Shown: positions 1 to 14,049, numbered from the stretch's first letter. The stretch: 64,000 nt of DNA from Torreya grandis (GCA_037957365.1 JARHVA010003261.1:124001-188000), one strand, 5' to 3'. Numbers and translations are program-made. The notes: generated by a model not told the origin, from the sequence alone.

Positions 1-3000
1 ACCATAGGCTTATGGAATGTCAACAATCAAGATGTCTATAGTATAATATACACATGACTACTATGCCAATTAAATGCACATGTTTGTTAATTTTTTGACA
101 CATGGGACTGAAGACATATGCAATTGTAATACCAATCTCTTTGACTTATAAGGTATCAAGCCTAACCTCTAGCATATAAAGTTGACATTACATTGGTTAA
201 GGTGCCTGAGTTAACCAAGCTATTATGCACCTTATTTTTGAACATTTAGATAGTTAGAATAAATGATGTTACTTTATTTTTATCTTTAAATACCATCATA
301 TTACCATATGAAACTTTGGATTCATCCATTATAGAGGATATCCTAATTAGGGATTTGAAAAATAATTCTCTTTGTTTAATGATCTAAGCTAGTTCATGTA
401 GATTAATATTAGCCTTGATATTCTTCATGTTCTCAATAATTTTGTACCTAACCTTACTTTACGTTTCTATGGTCTATAATTGTTCATCTCTCCTAAGGGG
501 AGGTGGGTTGTTGTTAGCCCAATAATCTAGAGGACTAGCATTATTATTTAGAGGTGTTGAAGTGGTAATTGACTACTTACTCTTAATATTATAATTATTC
601 CTCTAAAAATACTAGAATTCATGGATCTCATATGTATTATCTTCTGGTTCCTTATCATTCTCTTCTTAAAAAAAGAGATCATAGTTCTGAAAGACCATTG
701 TTGTGTTGGAGTGTCTGGGATCAGTAAAGGAAGAAGGTTATGTTTGATGTGTAGAGCCTTCTTGCCTATCCATATCCTTCTAAAATATCTCAAAGGATAT
801 GTAGAGATTTATGCAATAAATCTCACCAAATTGTGTAATGTTATAAACTTGACATGAATTTAGAAGGCCTTATTTCATAATATTGATATTTATCATGATG
901 TTGGATGGGATTGGTTGTTCTTGATTATTTACAAACCTATTAAAAGTCCTATTACTTTAAAATCCAAAGACCTGATTGGTATTCTATCCTTCAATGTTGC
1001 CCATGTTTTTTTTCATGTTTAAAAAATCATTTCTTAGTTTCTAGACCATCCTCTAGATTGATTGCAATTTTATTTTAGTAGAAGCAAAATTGGTACCCTG
1101 TGCTATAGCGATATCAACTAGTATCATTGATTGAGTCAAAGTTTTCTAGTTAGGTGAAGAATTTTTCAAGAAGCTGAGATGTTGATTGGGTAGAACATGG
1201 GTTAAGGGAAATTTATTATAAAATAGGTTCTAGTTTTGGATGATAGTATTTTTGTTTGTATTTAGAATTGGACTAAAATACATAAAAATAAATCCAAGAT
1301 TGAGTAGGGCCAAATTGCATCTGAGTATTTAAATGTTTGTCTGCATTGATAGCTTTGGCATAATCCAAAGTTAATGTATCAATACCAATATCTTAGTATA
1401 TAAAGACAATATTCATAGGGTCTAAACCAATCTTGCACATCTCTAGGGCTAAGGACTCATTAGGTATGTAAGTAGTCTCAAGTCTACTATACATCTTCTA
1501 GAATATAACATTAAATATTTAGATTGGCTCATTTGGATCTATTATCATGCTTAAAAAGTGTTGATAAATAAAAATTACACTAGTGACCTACATAAATTAT
1601 GCCAAAAAGTGTTTTAACACTCTTCCCAAGGGGTGATGGAACCTTGTAGGACATTGAGAAACTAGTCATAGGCCACATCTTATAACATGAAGTCAAATAC
1701 TCTATATACCACATATTTGTGGGTTACATTCAAGGTTATCAAGGAAATTTTGAATGCCTTGATGTGTTATTTTATAGTCATTCCTCCTAAGGGAGAAAAT
1801 AAATAAGATATTTCTTAGGGGTTTTGGGTAGATCATGGACATTTCTAGGAACATCGATAATATAACTAGTTATCCAAGTTGGATCCTAAATTTAAGCTTA
1901 GATTTGAGGTTGTGGATGGGACATTGGGAGTAATGAAATAAAAGATTGTCTTCCTAGAGATAATTATTGATCATGGGAATCTTTTGTAACTCTTTTACTA
2001 GATCTAACATTTCTATGGATTTCCAAAGGTGGGTGCTTCTAGTGCAACTCAAGTGATTATTTTCAAAGAAAATAAAGATGAAAACTTAGAACCTCCTTAT
2101 AACAACAAATTAAATTACTAATTGATGTGGGTTTTATACACACCAATAAAAAAATTATGATGTAACCTCTAATTTTTTATAATCAATGAAAATTATTCAC
2201 TTTAAGGAATGAGTTACAAGGTATCAAGTTTTGAAAACAATGTATTGGTGGAATAATGGTGAGTGAGGTAGATTGTTTGCCATGTATGGGTTGTATATAG
2301 ATGAATGTAAATATAATTATGGGTGAACTAATGATATTTATAGTTTAAGTTGGGTATAACTTTAAAATAAACTCAAAAGGAAGGAAATGCAAGGTAGGAA
2401 TGGAGGATTGTAGACCACACTAGATGAAACCTTTCAAGACTAGAACTTGAACTAGAGGTTGGATAAGAGATCAAAAAACAATGATTGTTATAACATACTA
2501 TAACACACCAATAATAAAACATGGTTATGAATTAAATATCACTAAAATAAAACATACTTAAACATATGAAATCAAAGGTTTCCATGTTTGTTATACCACA
2601 ATAACACATCCATAAGGGGGATTATGATTTATATGCAAAAGGTATTCAAATTAGATATAATATAATATGAATGAATATAAATAAAAGATAACTCATACAC
2701 AACCAAATACTAATAAACTAGAATGATATAAATTCTTACACAATCCATAAATTGGGGAAGAATCAAGTTTTTCACATCAAGACAAAAATTATAGAACTTC
2801 TTAGAATTTACTATTAATATTAACAACCAAAATTCTCCTCCCTTTGGCACTAGGAGGATACAAGTATAAATATATTTGGATTGGGAAGGCCTCATCTCTG
2901 AATCAAAATCTACTAATATAGTTACAAAAATTGGACATGCATCCAAATTTCATGCAAAGGATGTGTGTGTAGGAGTTATCCCAAAATATAATTTCACATA

Positions 3001-3360
3001 TAAAATATAATATATACATGCAATGTATATTTTGAACCAAAGTTATGAATTCTAAAAAAACATGAAAGTACGTAGTTATATTTAGGTGTTGATGTGGCAC
3101 CATTATCCAAAGAAGAAGCAAAAGTGAAATGTGGAATAATTATAGCAGTCACTAGAGTTGTAACTAGATAAATTGGGAATGGTACATAATCAAGACTAGT
3201 CTATGTTTATACCAACATATATTTTGGAGACTGAGTGATCAAAAAAGGTGGATGAATTTGACTTTTTACTAAATTTTTTTGTTTGTCCACTTCCATTTGG
3301 AGATATAACACTTTGATTACTAGGAAGTTTGTGTCAATGGTCTGATAATCAAGCAATGGC
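1..3360. other. AT-rich sequence with only faint coding traces
   Basis: I see no intact gene. On the minus strand, roughly 1,090-1,480, a stretch reads as protein with scattered TAA/TAG codons (segments such as EMCKIGLDPMNIVFIY and NADKHLNTQMQFGP), so an old coding region probably lies here. I do not recognise the family. Short ORFs at 548-793 (-), 2,710-2,946 (-) and 2,903-3,121 (-) have no recognisable motif. Other than this I see nothing in the stretch. Confidence 0.3.
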
Positions 3361-3369
3361 CTCTTAAAG

Positions 3370-6300
3370 AACTATGGAAGCTTGTTCATAAAATCATGGT
3401 GTGAAACTAATGCATATTTTACTCTTGGATGTAATGTCTTAGTTCCTATAATTTGATCCCTAGAAAAATTGACCATTTTCATAATTTCATCATTTATTCT
3501 ATCAACTATGCCTTCAATCTTAGCTTGAAAATTATCGATCAAGACCCTGAGTAAGTTTTCAAAAATGAGATTAGAGACCAATTTACCTTGAATGGTGCCT
3601 ACCTTAGATACTCTTAGATCCTTAAAAATGGACATTTCCTCTCTCTCTCTTGATTTGAAAATTACTAAACTAGAGTTTGTATCTCTTGATGGCAATCAAT
3701 GAAGTTGTATTTCTTAGCTATAATGAAGTTATGTGCCCATGGAACCTTAGATGTTATTAAGTTAAATTGGGTGTATGCATTATTTATGGTAGATTGGCTC
3801 AAGAAGAAAATCTTACCATCAATGTCCTTTGTTTTATTAAACAAATGCAAGATGTCCCCTAATTGGGTTGTGATGTGGATTTTACAGACCCTATTATTTG
3901 AATTATATCATACAACTTCTTGGTAACTCCATAAAAGTTATCAAAAATTTATTTAGGAACTTGGATTTTACTCCTTTCTAGTGTATTTTTAATTTCTTGG
4001 TAAAAAATTATAAATATATCCTTTATAACCCCCTGTAGCATCCACAAAACTATAATGGTATTTTCTACATCTATCTAGGTTTAAAGGATTGATCTTCCTT
4101 CTCTTTGAGAGAAGATATATTCTCTTTGATCCAACTCTATCTTTTTCCCCTATACAAAAATAATTTTATTATTTAATTTTGACATATTTTTAGTCTACCT
4201 ATTAAAGTAAAACTAGATTATAGGTTACTTTTCTATTACAAGGTCTTTCCTCCTTGTTTCTTCTTCTTGATGTAGTTTCCTGATCTATAAAGGGACATTC
4301 TAGGCAAATTATTATTTTATCTACTTTGCTTTCTAAGTAAGAGTAGTTAAATGGGATTTATTAGGAGGAAGCATATCTATGGGAAAGATGTCCCTAATTT
4401 AGGAAAAGTATGTATTAACTTCCTCCAACCAATAAACCTAATTTTGGATGGGTGTATCTATGTTGTATTTGGTTTTCCCTGCTTCTCTCTGAACTATAAT
4501 TGTAGTTGTCTCTATTTGTGTAATATGTAAAATGATAATTTCTATTTGTGTAGGTGGCCTAGGAAGGGTAATCTTTACATAAAATAAAATTATAAACCAA
4601 GTTCTCAAAATGTACCTCTCTACTTGGGGCTGGTGATTGAGGATTAGTTCCACCAATGAATGAATAGGTCATTAAGGTACTTAATAAATTATAAATGGAA
4701 TTATATTTAACCCCAAAAATAATATTAGTGATAGCCATATGATCCATAGTATTGGGTTGGGCTATAGTAGGAAAACCTAGCAGTGTAGGTGCATCTCAAT
4801 GATGGTTTATTTTATCAAAAGAATGTAAAGAATGCAAATAATCTATCACACTAGTTGTAATTGTTAAAACTAGATAAGTGGATAAATAATGGAGACTTAT
4901 AAGACTTAAAATCTAAGAAGAAATAAATAGAGGTGTGTTTGATGCTACCTCTTACATAGATGCCTACAATTTAGACCTTGAATTTTGATCCATTCATCCT
5001 TCTCTATCTAATGATGACTTGGTTCCTCCTAACTAATCACTCCCTTAAGTCAACCATTCATCTTCTTCATCTGATTTCATTGTCTCACTAATTGACCATG
5101 ATTCCTCAATGCTAGGTCTAACATCCATTCATCCTCAGTTTTCCATATTTTATCCTCTTCCTCACTATCATATATTAGGACATGGCCTAACCTTCTTGTA
5201 CCCCTTTTTTATCTTACGTCTCCTTAGGGACTTCTATTTTTTTCTCTTTCACTTATACCTTTTGTGGTGAGATAAGAGGGGTCTTGGTCTTCCTTGTATA
5301 AGTCATTTTTGGATTTATAACAATGGAGTTTGTCCTAGTTGAAGGTAGAATGGAAGATGAAGGAATTGAAGTGGTAGTAGATGGTAATGGAGGGGAAAGG
5401 GTAGTCACTAATGTTAGAATGATAAGTAATGATGATGAAGACTTAGGAGACTAGGGCATTACCATTAGAAATATGGTCATAGTTAATGGCCAAAAAATTT
5501 GCCTAATAGATTGGGGCATGCATAATTACTAGTAGAGACAAAAGAGGATAATAAATAAAAACATGAGACAAGAAGAAAAGAAGAGTTAATTATTTTGATA
5601 TTATGAGTGAAGTAGAGGCAACATGGAAAACAATCTAGATAATGTGACGAAACTTGTAGGTATTTACTTTTCAATTATGTGTTATGAAGAAGCAATAGTA
5701 ATTGTATAAATAGAGGAGCTTGGAGTGGCCCTGAATTCCTCTTCAATGTAAGCTTCCTCAAATGGGGTAGCTTGTGCCTACATTTATTATTTTTTATGGG
5801 GAGGTCCATGGATAGGTTTGGAAACCCATTCTTACTTCTCAATCCTCTTAGCATCTTCCTTAATGATGGTAGGATCATATTGGATCTTTTATGCACAATC
5901 ATTTGCATGTTAGCCCTACACATTATTATTTAAAATTCAAAATCATATTCAGCATTCATGAATATGTTTTAATGGTCATAATCCTAGTGCCCATAGTTTA
6001 TATTTATTTTCTTCTCATACATCATGAGGTGCTCTCTTACATTTTTCATTGGGTCCCATAACCTAAAATGAACCCACTTTAAAACATAGTGTACCCATAT
6101 TTTCCAAATAGATTGGAGGTGCTTCCATCTTGTATACTATATTGTACCAATGTTAATAGGGGTCAGATGGAGAGCTTCTTGTTTTTCCTTTCTCAAAATT
6201 AGTGTGAATTGAGTAATAATTTCTTGTTCAGCAAACTTGTTTGGCATAATTGTTGGAAAGCCCAAAGGGTGTGATTTTGTGCCCTCAATTCTTATTATTG

Positions 6301-6860
6301 TGCATTATAGGTACAACTAGTAGTTTCCCATTTTATAAATGGTATTTTTATAGTATTTGATAATCTAGGCATATTATTCCCATATATATATATATATATA
6401 TATATATTGATATACCATAGGATAAAAGGTTTTGGTTATCATTTTCATATTTTTTTGAAACTTGTGCACATGGAGGATATTAAAATCATCACATATGCTA
6501 TTCTTGGGGTATTCATTGGATGGTTAATATGGATCACCATATGATGCAAGCACAGTTTCAGTCATAATATCCACCACATATGACATCATATAAAAGTTAC
6601 CATTGAGTGAAACTCCAAGATTTTTGAATCTCAAGATCAAATTGGAGCTAATAATTTATCCAAGCACTTTAATCTTGTTAGAAGTCAGAATCATGTCTAG
6701 TAAAGGGAACCATGTCTCATTAACAAAAATAACGGTTGAAAAAGTATATACATGTTCAAAAGGGCCATAATAATTTTCAACATTGGTCTAAAAGTTACAA
6801 TGGGAATGGTAGAGGTAGGGCCTTGGATTGTGAAATTATTGGGCCAAAAACCCATCCCTA
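3370..6860 (-). pseudogene. Decayed minus-strand coding remnant, unidentified
   Basis: Reading leftward from about 6,860, several segments translate well between stop codons. Near 6.5-6.8 kb the stretch includes YGPFEHVYTFSTVIFVNETW and TETVLASYGDPY. Near 5.95-6.15 kb it includes KWVHFRLWDPMKNVREHL. The segments at 4,559-4,747 and 4,438-4,656 form one continued reading with a frame change, and 3,372-3,695 is a charged, helix-prone 107-residue stretch. Frame changes and stops are frequent. No protease, reverse transcriptase or integrase motif is visible. The length (about 3.5 kb) and decay fit an accessory ORF of a dead plant retroelement, but that is inference. Whether it is one gene or several is not certain. 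Confidence 0.35.
6382..6408. repeat. (AT)n microsatellite
   Basis: About 13 uninterrupted AT units. Confidence 0.95.
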
Positions 6861-7629
6861 AAACATGGTAATCACATTATTGGCAAGGATCAATGAAATA
6901 ACCATGTCTTACCTATATGTCATTTATAGTATGGGAAGCCTATATTACCTCTCAAAAGAATTTCCATTAATATAAACAACTAGTGTCTTGATGAGTTTAA
7001 AATGCAATATCTTCATAGTAACATTACCATTTAGGAATAAATCATATTGGAGGTCAATACAAGGCATTACCTCAGGTTTGGTTATTACATTATGGAGACC
7101 AATTGCTTTGGTTCTTAGCAAGTCATCCCTGTATATCTACATGAAAATGGAAAGTTAATCTTCTAGTTTATAAGGTTTAACTACTTTGATCTCATCCCAA
7201 ATCTCTATATAATGTTTGAACTCATGGTTTAAGGCCAATTAATAAAATGTTATGTTATTGTATTCACATGGATCTACAATTATGTATATCTAACTAAAAT
7301 ATGAGAAGTGGAAGCTAATAAATCTATGGTCTACAAGTGATTTGTTTTGTGTGAATTCTATGATCACTTGATCGTAAAGGAGATTGAATCTATAATTTTA
7401 AATTTGATAGATTAAATTTAATGTGACTAGACTAAATATGAAACTTTAAAATATATTGATTTAGTTACATTGGCCTCAATGATTTAATGTATTAATTCAC
7501 TACTTCATGAGAATTAATGGATACAACTTTTGTTTTTTCCCTATCTAACCTTTTGTTTGAATTTCATAAAATAGTTTAAATGAATTTGATTACCCTATGG
7601 AATTTTTCACCTATTCCCAAATGATTAGT
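6861..7629. other. No recognisable feature
   Basis: AT-rich, non-repetitive sequence between the decayed minus-strand remnant and the first minisatellite. I see no gene, terminal repeat or primer site. Confidence 0.4.
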
Positions 7630-8280
7630 CATCATAAGATGATAAATGTCTCTTTTTCACTCTTTCAAGATTAACATTGGTGTCCCTACTATTTAACTCC
7701 ATGGATTTAAAGATACATGTTTGTATGTCACTATTCCACTCTTAGACAAGTTGTATATTGACATGTTTTATTTATTTGGCCACATGGTGATGACATTTGG
7801 AAAGATCCCTATGATCTACTAGCCTACGATTATTCATACAAATCTTTGTGCTAACATCATTTTTGAGCTACCAAAATGATGACACATGGATGGATCTCAT
7901 TACTCCACTCACTTAGGTATTTCTAAAATGTTCATGATGAAATCACCATTAGGATACTAGGATTATGGCAAATAGATGTCTCTCACTACTCCACTTTTAT
8001 AAGGATTTTTGTATAAAGGCCCATGTCAACATCACTACCAAAATACCATGATGATGACATGTGTACAGTCATTGCTACTTTGCTTATTTGGGGATTTATG
8101 TATAAATTTTCATACTAACATCATTTTTTTGTTATCAAGATGATGACACATGGATAAATCTCATTTCTTCACTTGTTTAGGGATTTAAATATAAAGTTAT
8201 ATGCTAATGTCACCACTAGGCTACTTATGTTATTTTAACTTAGGCTCTAAGTGAGTGAAATGATGACACATAGTAAGATT
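7630..8280. repeat. Degenerate minisatellite, period about 88-90 bp
   Basis: Units contain GATGATGACACATGG followed by a short 'ctcattnctccact' block, GGGATTT.TATAAA and CTAACATCA. Anchors lie near 7,638, 7,788, 7,877, 7,965, 8,052, 8,143 and 8,262, so about six or seven diverged copies. The last spacing is longer (about 119 bp). No coding capacity is seen. Confidence 0.75.
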
Positions 8281-8509
8281 AAATGAACTCCAGGAGGGCT
8301 TGTGAGACATATAAGCATGGAATAACCTTATTAAGACATAACCAAGGGAAAGACCCACCTAAAATCCAAAACACATCATCATAATTAGTCATTAAATAAA
8401 AAAATTAGACATGTACATAAAATCCTTCTTCAAAAAGAAAATCAAAGGAAAAAGATATATCATGCATATGGCTTATGCATAGCTTTGATTATCCTTCTCA
8501 TAGCTTAGA

Positions 8510-8770
8510 GGTATTAAACCTTGGGGCCTTGGGATGATTTAGATTTATTTAATGCCTTTATGGTTCTATATTAGTGAAAATGCACCATTTATCAATTTGA
8601 GATACTGTGGAAGCTCAAAATGATTAGATAATTAACTTTTACTTTAAAGCCTCTGTGGTTCCAAGTTAGGGAAAAGGCATCACCTATCAAGACAAGATAC
8701 TTTAGAAGCTCAGAACCATTAGATAATTAGCTTTATTCTTTAAGCCTCTATGGTTTTAGGTTCCCATAAA
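8510..8770. repeat. Three-copy tandem repeat, period about 97 bp
   Basis: The unit carries GAAGCTCA.AA..ATTAGATAATTA, then CTTTA..CCTCTATGGTT and a 'catcacctatcaa' block. Copies start near 8,510, 8,609 and 8,707. The third copy is partial. Confidence 0.7.
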
Positions 8771-9226
8771 CATGCCACATGGTCTATTATTATATTTTAG
8801 AGACTTTAAACACTTCTAAATTTATTTAATGCCGGAAGACTCCATGTAACATATGAATGCCACATGTATTAATATCAAGTAGAATAAAGTAAGTCCCAAA
8901 CCAGGAATGATTGGTAAGTTTTCCTAAATAATCTTGTGGACATATAAGACATAGGAAACATTAGGACAAAAATATTAGTCCCATTATTCTATAAATCAAA
9001 GCATCAACTTTTTGAATGGAAATACGAAAACCTAAGGTTTAAAATGACTTAAAATATATGATCAAGATTTGATTTTCATAGTCCAAAATTATATAGGTGT
9101 AGACTTATAAATATAACCTTATACATTTGCATGAATAAATTCATATCATGGATTACTAAGGTTTATAGGACCCTAAATAATTATTTTAAACAATAATAGG
9201 TCTTATTTTGATTTTTTTTAAATGGG

Positions 9227-9370
<144 letters not shown>

Positions 9371-9580
9371 GGGCACAACAATTACAATCTTTGAAAGTGT
9401 TTAGCATTTGAAACTAATTTGATTTTACACTATTAGGCACACATTTCATAAAATATGCACCTTAGATGTGTCTCATGCTGAAACTATGGATAATAATGGT
9501 ACTAATGTATAAATTTCTATAAAAAAATATCTGTCTAAATCATATAATTATGAATCTACCCAATTTAATAATTGTTTATG

Positions 9581-9747
9581 TTTGGAGAACTTTTCAAAAT
9601 ATGTACCCACTATATATGGAGAAATATAAAAACTAATATAAGTTATAATGTGGAATACATGTTTCCAAAACATGCCCCCACTATAATCTGGGAATGTTAC
9701 ATACTGAGTAAGTGTGGAGAACATGTTTCCAAAACATGTACCCACTG
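9581..9747. repeat. Three-copy repeat with palindromic core, period 63-69 bp
   Basis: Three copies of a unit containing TGGAGAACATGTTTCC, AAAACATG and a CCCACT block start near 9,581, 9,650 and 9,713. The core ACATGTTTCCAAAACATGT is an imperfect inverted repeat. The first copy is the most diverged. Confidence 0.75.
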
Positions 9748-9878
9748 AATCTGAGACTTGAACATGAAGAAGCCATGCCTATATTTCATGCCCTAATTGA
9801 ATCTAAAACTATGAATGTGTTAAAATAATGCCTCTATGACATTATCCCCCTTTGAGGTGAGATAAGAATAGAAACTAG

Positions 9879-10182
9879 TAGTTATTTAACCTATTTAGGA
9901 TAAGATATCTATATAACTCTGAATGCACCATGTAACATATAAGAGAATATGTCTAGGTAAATGTATCATTGAAGTGCATAAAATGTGACAACATCAAGTC
10001 CTAAGATGCATGATAAATATCTTGACAATAGGTAGTTATTTAACTTGTTTAGGATAAGATATCTATATAACTCTGAATGAACCATGTAACATATTGGAGA
10101 ATATGTCTAGGTAAATGTATCATTGAAGTGCATAAAATGTGACAACATCAAGGCCTAAGATGCATGATAAATATCTTGACAA
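9879..10182. repeat. 154-bp tandem duplication
   Basis: Two head-to-tail copies (unit offset 154 bp) differ at about six positions by eye, so roughly 96% identical. The duplication is recent compared with the neighbouring decayed sequence. No gene is inside it. Confidence 0.9.
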
Positions 10183-10189
10183 CATCTAT

Positions 10190-11630
10190 ATAGTAATATT
10201 ACATGCTCAACAAGTAATTAATCACACACACAATAGCACTCAAAATTAAATCAACAAACAATGGTCTAAGGAGACCGTAAATAAGGGGAATGTTTAAATA
10301 TCACATAATCTAATGGACATGACTTATTAAAATTTATACAAAATAAGAAGTTCCATATTTAAATGTTAACATACAATAAGAAATGACATATTTAAATGTC
10401 AAAGAGAAAAATAAAGGCATGAGGGTCATAAAAATTGGAGCATATTCAAATGCTCAAAAAAATAAGATAATAGCAAGGCACAACACTGAAAGAAGTGCAA
10501 AAATGAAAGCATAAGAAACCAACATAAACATATCATAGTATCCCATAGTTCCAATGTGTAATCAAAAAAATTCAAGTATAAAATATATCAAGTACATTAT
10601 AGAAGATACAAGGATGATAAATGAATGTGTAAGTACATAAGCTAAAACATGATAATGCAAAATGACCATAGAATGATATAACCTAGATGTATGCATATAT
10701 AATGTAAAACATCCATAAGTTCATATATCATCTATCTATGTATGCATGTATCACATCAGATATAAGAATGAAACCCATGTATATATAGAAGTAATTAATA
10801 TGATATCTATCAACATGGAACTAACAACATAGATGCCAAGGATCTAATAGAATATGTAGATGCCAAAAATATTTTTGGGTTTTTGAATTTTTTTTACTTT
10901 TTTGGTATTTTTGGATTGTATTAGGAAAATGATATCATATGATCTCATACCAAGGATTATCATATATATCTCCCCATTATGATCTAGTGTAATAAATTGG
11001 TGACACTACTGAGGATCATGCATAGGTGTGATATATATCACTATAGTATATGTTATGCTCTGAATATGTAAAATAAGGCTATGTGGTCATGAAGAAGAAA
11101 GGGTGGGAACAAAGGTTCAGGGACCCATCATTGAGTGTTATGTGGTTTATTTGGAATAGCAATAATAGGAACATGTGTACATGTTATGATATCTAAATAT
11201 GGTGTATAGTATATGATGATTCCATAGAATCCACTGTAAGTATCTGATGTAAATGGTTTTCAAGTACTCACTACCAAGTAAAGGGGATTTTATGTTTTTT
11301 AACCTTTTACAGTAGACTAACTTTAGTGGGATTGATAATTGACTATTTGGGAAAAAAATACTCCTGTTTAAGGATATGATCATATGGAACTCTAAAAACT
11401 ATAATTATCCAATTAGGATGAATGTATTTTAACACATACATGCACTGTAGAAGGTAATTTTATAATACTATTTATCTAAGGGCATCCCAATAACATATTA
11501 AAGACACTTGTGGAAGGTATAATTGAAAAGGTAGTGACCACATGTATGGGACCCATCTATAAAGGTAAGTCAATCTCACCAATAACATGTTATGATATCC
11601 CATCAAATGATTTAATTGATCTAGTAGAAG
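10190..11630. other. No gene recognised; possible 3' part of element H
   Basis: AT-rich sequence left of the minus-strand protease remnant of H, where its reverse transcriptase should lie. I find no RT, RNase H or integrase motif, so that part is deleted or unreadable. A 78-residue minus ORF at 11,147-11,383 has no recognisable motif. Confidence 0.35.
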
Positions 11631-11639
11631 GATGTAAAT

Positions 11640-13560
11640 CATGATTTGTATAACCTAAGTGTATTAGTAATGGCATGGTAAAAACATTTTTCTTTGCACC
11701 ATTATCAACCATAACATTGTATATAGGCTTTTTATCAAGGTATGTTCAAACGAATGAATAAAGAATTAACATTTGAGTCATCATCCTTATCTCAATATCA
11801 TCAAAGGTTATAAAATGGATTTGAATCATATAAGGTGTATGCCATGTGTAAGTACCAATAATCCCATCTAGTGGGTGCTCATAGTGTGATGGAGGAAGAT
11901 GTGCATTACACATCATTTACACTTACACATCCTTATTAGAATGACATTTTAAAGGATTATTAAATATTTTATATTTTTAATGATTACTAAGTTGTGACCT
12001 GATTCATTTAGAGGATCATCAAATATAATCTTTTGGTCATCGATGAGGTCATGGATCTTATGATTCAAGTTAAAATAATTATTTGTAGAATGCCCTGAGC
12101 TTTAATGGTGGACACAATAAGCATTTGTATCATAACCTTTGGGGGTATGTCTACTTATATCAACCTCTATAAGATAAGGGAGAGATATAATATGACACAC
12201 TACTAGCCATAAAAGTAATGAAGTGAGAGACTCAAGTAAGTAGGTAAATTGTCTTTATGGTGCATTGGATAAGATAAGTTGATTAGGCTGCTATGAAACT
12301 ATATTAACCATGGTGGTTGTTTCCTTTTTAGGTTATGGAGGTTTTACCTTGTATATTAATTTAATTATAAACTTGGTATTGGATGCATATGTAGATTGTG
12401 TGTTTGTTACATTATTAATATTATTCGATGAAATAAGCTTCATTTCATGGTCCCAAACAACATGGCATAAGTCATAAAAATATTTAATTTTTTTGAAAAT
12501 AATGGAATTATATAAAGGAGAAATCAAACTTTAATTGAATATGTCTTGAAGTTATTTATCTACCTTAGTATTTATCATTTTAGCCATCATTGTCTTATAC
12601 CTCAAGACATATTCATTGATAGGTTCATTGGTTACTTATTTGATTTTTGCAATTTGGGAATAAGAAAAAATTTCATAAATATAAATGAAAAAGTGTGCCA
12701 AAAATTGATCTATGAAAGGTTTGATTTCTTTCACAAATTAAAGAGTTAACTCATATAACCACCTCAAAGCATAATCCTTGAGTATCCTTGGAAATAATTT
12801 AGTAAAAAGTTTATTATTGGAGGCATAATCAAGGCATGCCACATAAAAGGATCAAAGATGTTACTCAAGATCACCATTGCCATCATAAAATGTAAACTTA
12901 AGTGAAACAAAACTAGTTGATAAGGGATGAAAATATGTCTTAAGTGTAAGAAGATTATGCAACACATATTGCAAATCAATGTCATGAGGAGACTTTAAAT
13001 ATTTTTGCTCAATATTTATAACATTATCCTCTAAGTTATTTATAAATTGGAGGAGCATTTGAAATGTAGACCCATTAGGATTTAAATTAGAATTTGGGTA
13101 GTCATAAATGAGATGTAAACATGGTATAGATAGGCATTGAAACTAGTATCTAAGTTGAATAATTTTTTTATCCCCATGGTATATGTAGCAATAAAATTTT
13201 GGTCCTTAGGGAACAATGGTTTGAAAACATAACTCGTGCCCCCACTAGATATAGGAATCAGTGAAGTATCTAAGGGGAGAGATGTTTTAGTTATTCCTTT
13301 TGACTATTTAATTTATAATATAGTTATTAGGATATCATTTACGACCTTAGTATTTTGATGAATGTGCTCACAAAATAATGCAATGGCATGCACTTGTTCA
13401 TGGTCTCATTTCTCATGTTCATTATTTTTCATTAGATGCATGGTTTTCATTATTTAAATCTTATGTTATAATAACCTCCTCATCATGGTGATCATTCTCA
13501 ACATTGTTATCAACATGATCCATAGAATTAAGTGACTCATTAATTTAAGACATATTGGGT
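11640..13560 (-). pseudogene. Element H: gag, zinc knuckle and protease remnant
   Basis: Read leftward, this is a decayed gag of a plant LTR retrotransposon. Near 12.9 kb the segment FYDGNGDLE is followed by a gag-core motif, ALRWLYELT, near 12.74-12.78 kb. Further down come LYNSIIFKKIKYFYDLCHVV (about 12.4-12.5 kb) and a zinc-knuckle-like block near 12.06-12.13 kb (YCVHH..SSGHSTNN, then LNHKIHDLIDD). Near 11.65-11.76 kb one frame gives a protease-like VMVDNGAKKNV. Stops and frame changes interrupt every section. The gag matches element J (52.9-54.95 kb) in order and in sequence, so both belong to one family in the same orientation. It is not functional. Confidence 0.6.
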
Positions 13561-14044
13561 GGTAGGAGAGTAAGCTCGATGTGCTCAATAGGCACACCAC
13601 CTAATATAGGGATACGCCTTGGTTGTATAAAAAATAAATTAAACAAGAACTTAAAAAGTACAAAAATATAAAACTATAGCTAATTGAAAACCTTAGGAAT
13701 AATTTTTTTCATTCAAACAAATTGATTTCACCAAATGTTTAAAGCTAAATTGGATGTGGATCCTAATATGGGTAGATAGGGTAAAGAATATATAAGTGAA
13801 TAAGAACAAGGGTGATAAACAAATATATATATAGAAGGCCAATTAATTATAAAAATTAGATGGAACATATACTAAATTTATTATTCTAAGATATGATAAA
13901 AATGAAAAGTAAATCCATGCTAAATATTTAATGACTAGAAAAAAATACTTATCTAGTTTTGATCCTAATATAGATCTAGATCTAGAACAAGCATGAAATA
14001 AACTGGAAGAATATTCTAGAATAGTCACCAAATTCTAGATTAAG
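13561..14044 (-). other. Probable leader and primer-site region of element H
   Basis: No gene. On the minus strand the sequence around 14,030 reads ATTTGGTGACTATTC. This resembles the TTTGGTGACTCC-type primer-binding region of plant Ty3 elements and suggests that the LTR of H lies beyond it, now split by the insertion of A. A similar ATTTGGTGAAATC lies near 13,725. The evidence is limited to these short matches. Confidence 0.3.
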
Positions 14045-14049
14045 TGCCT

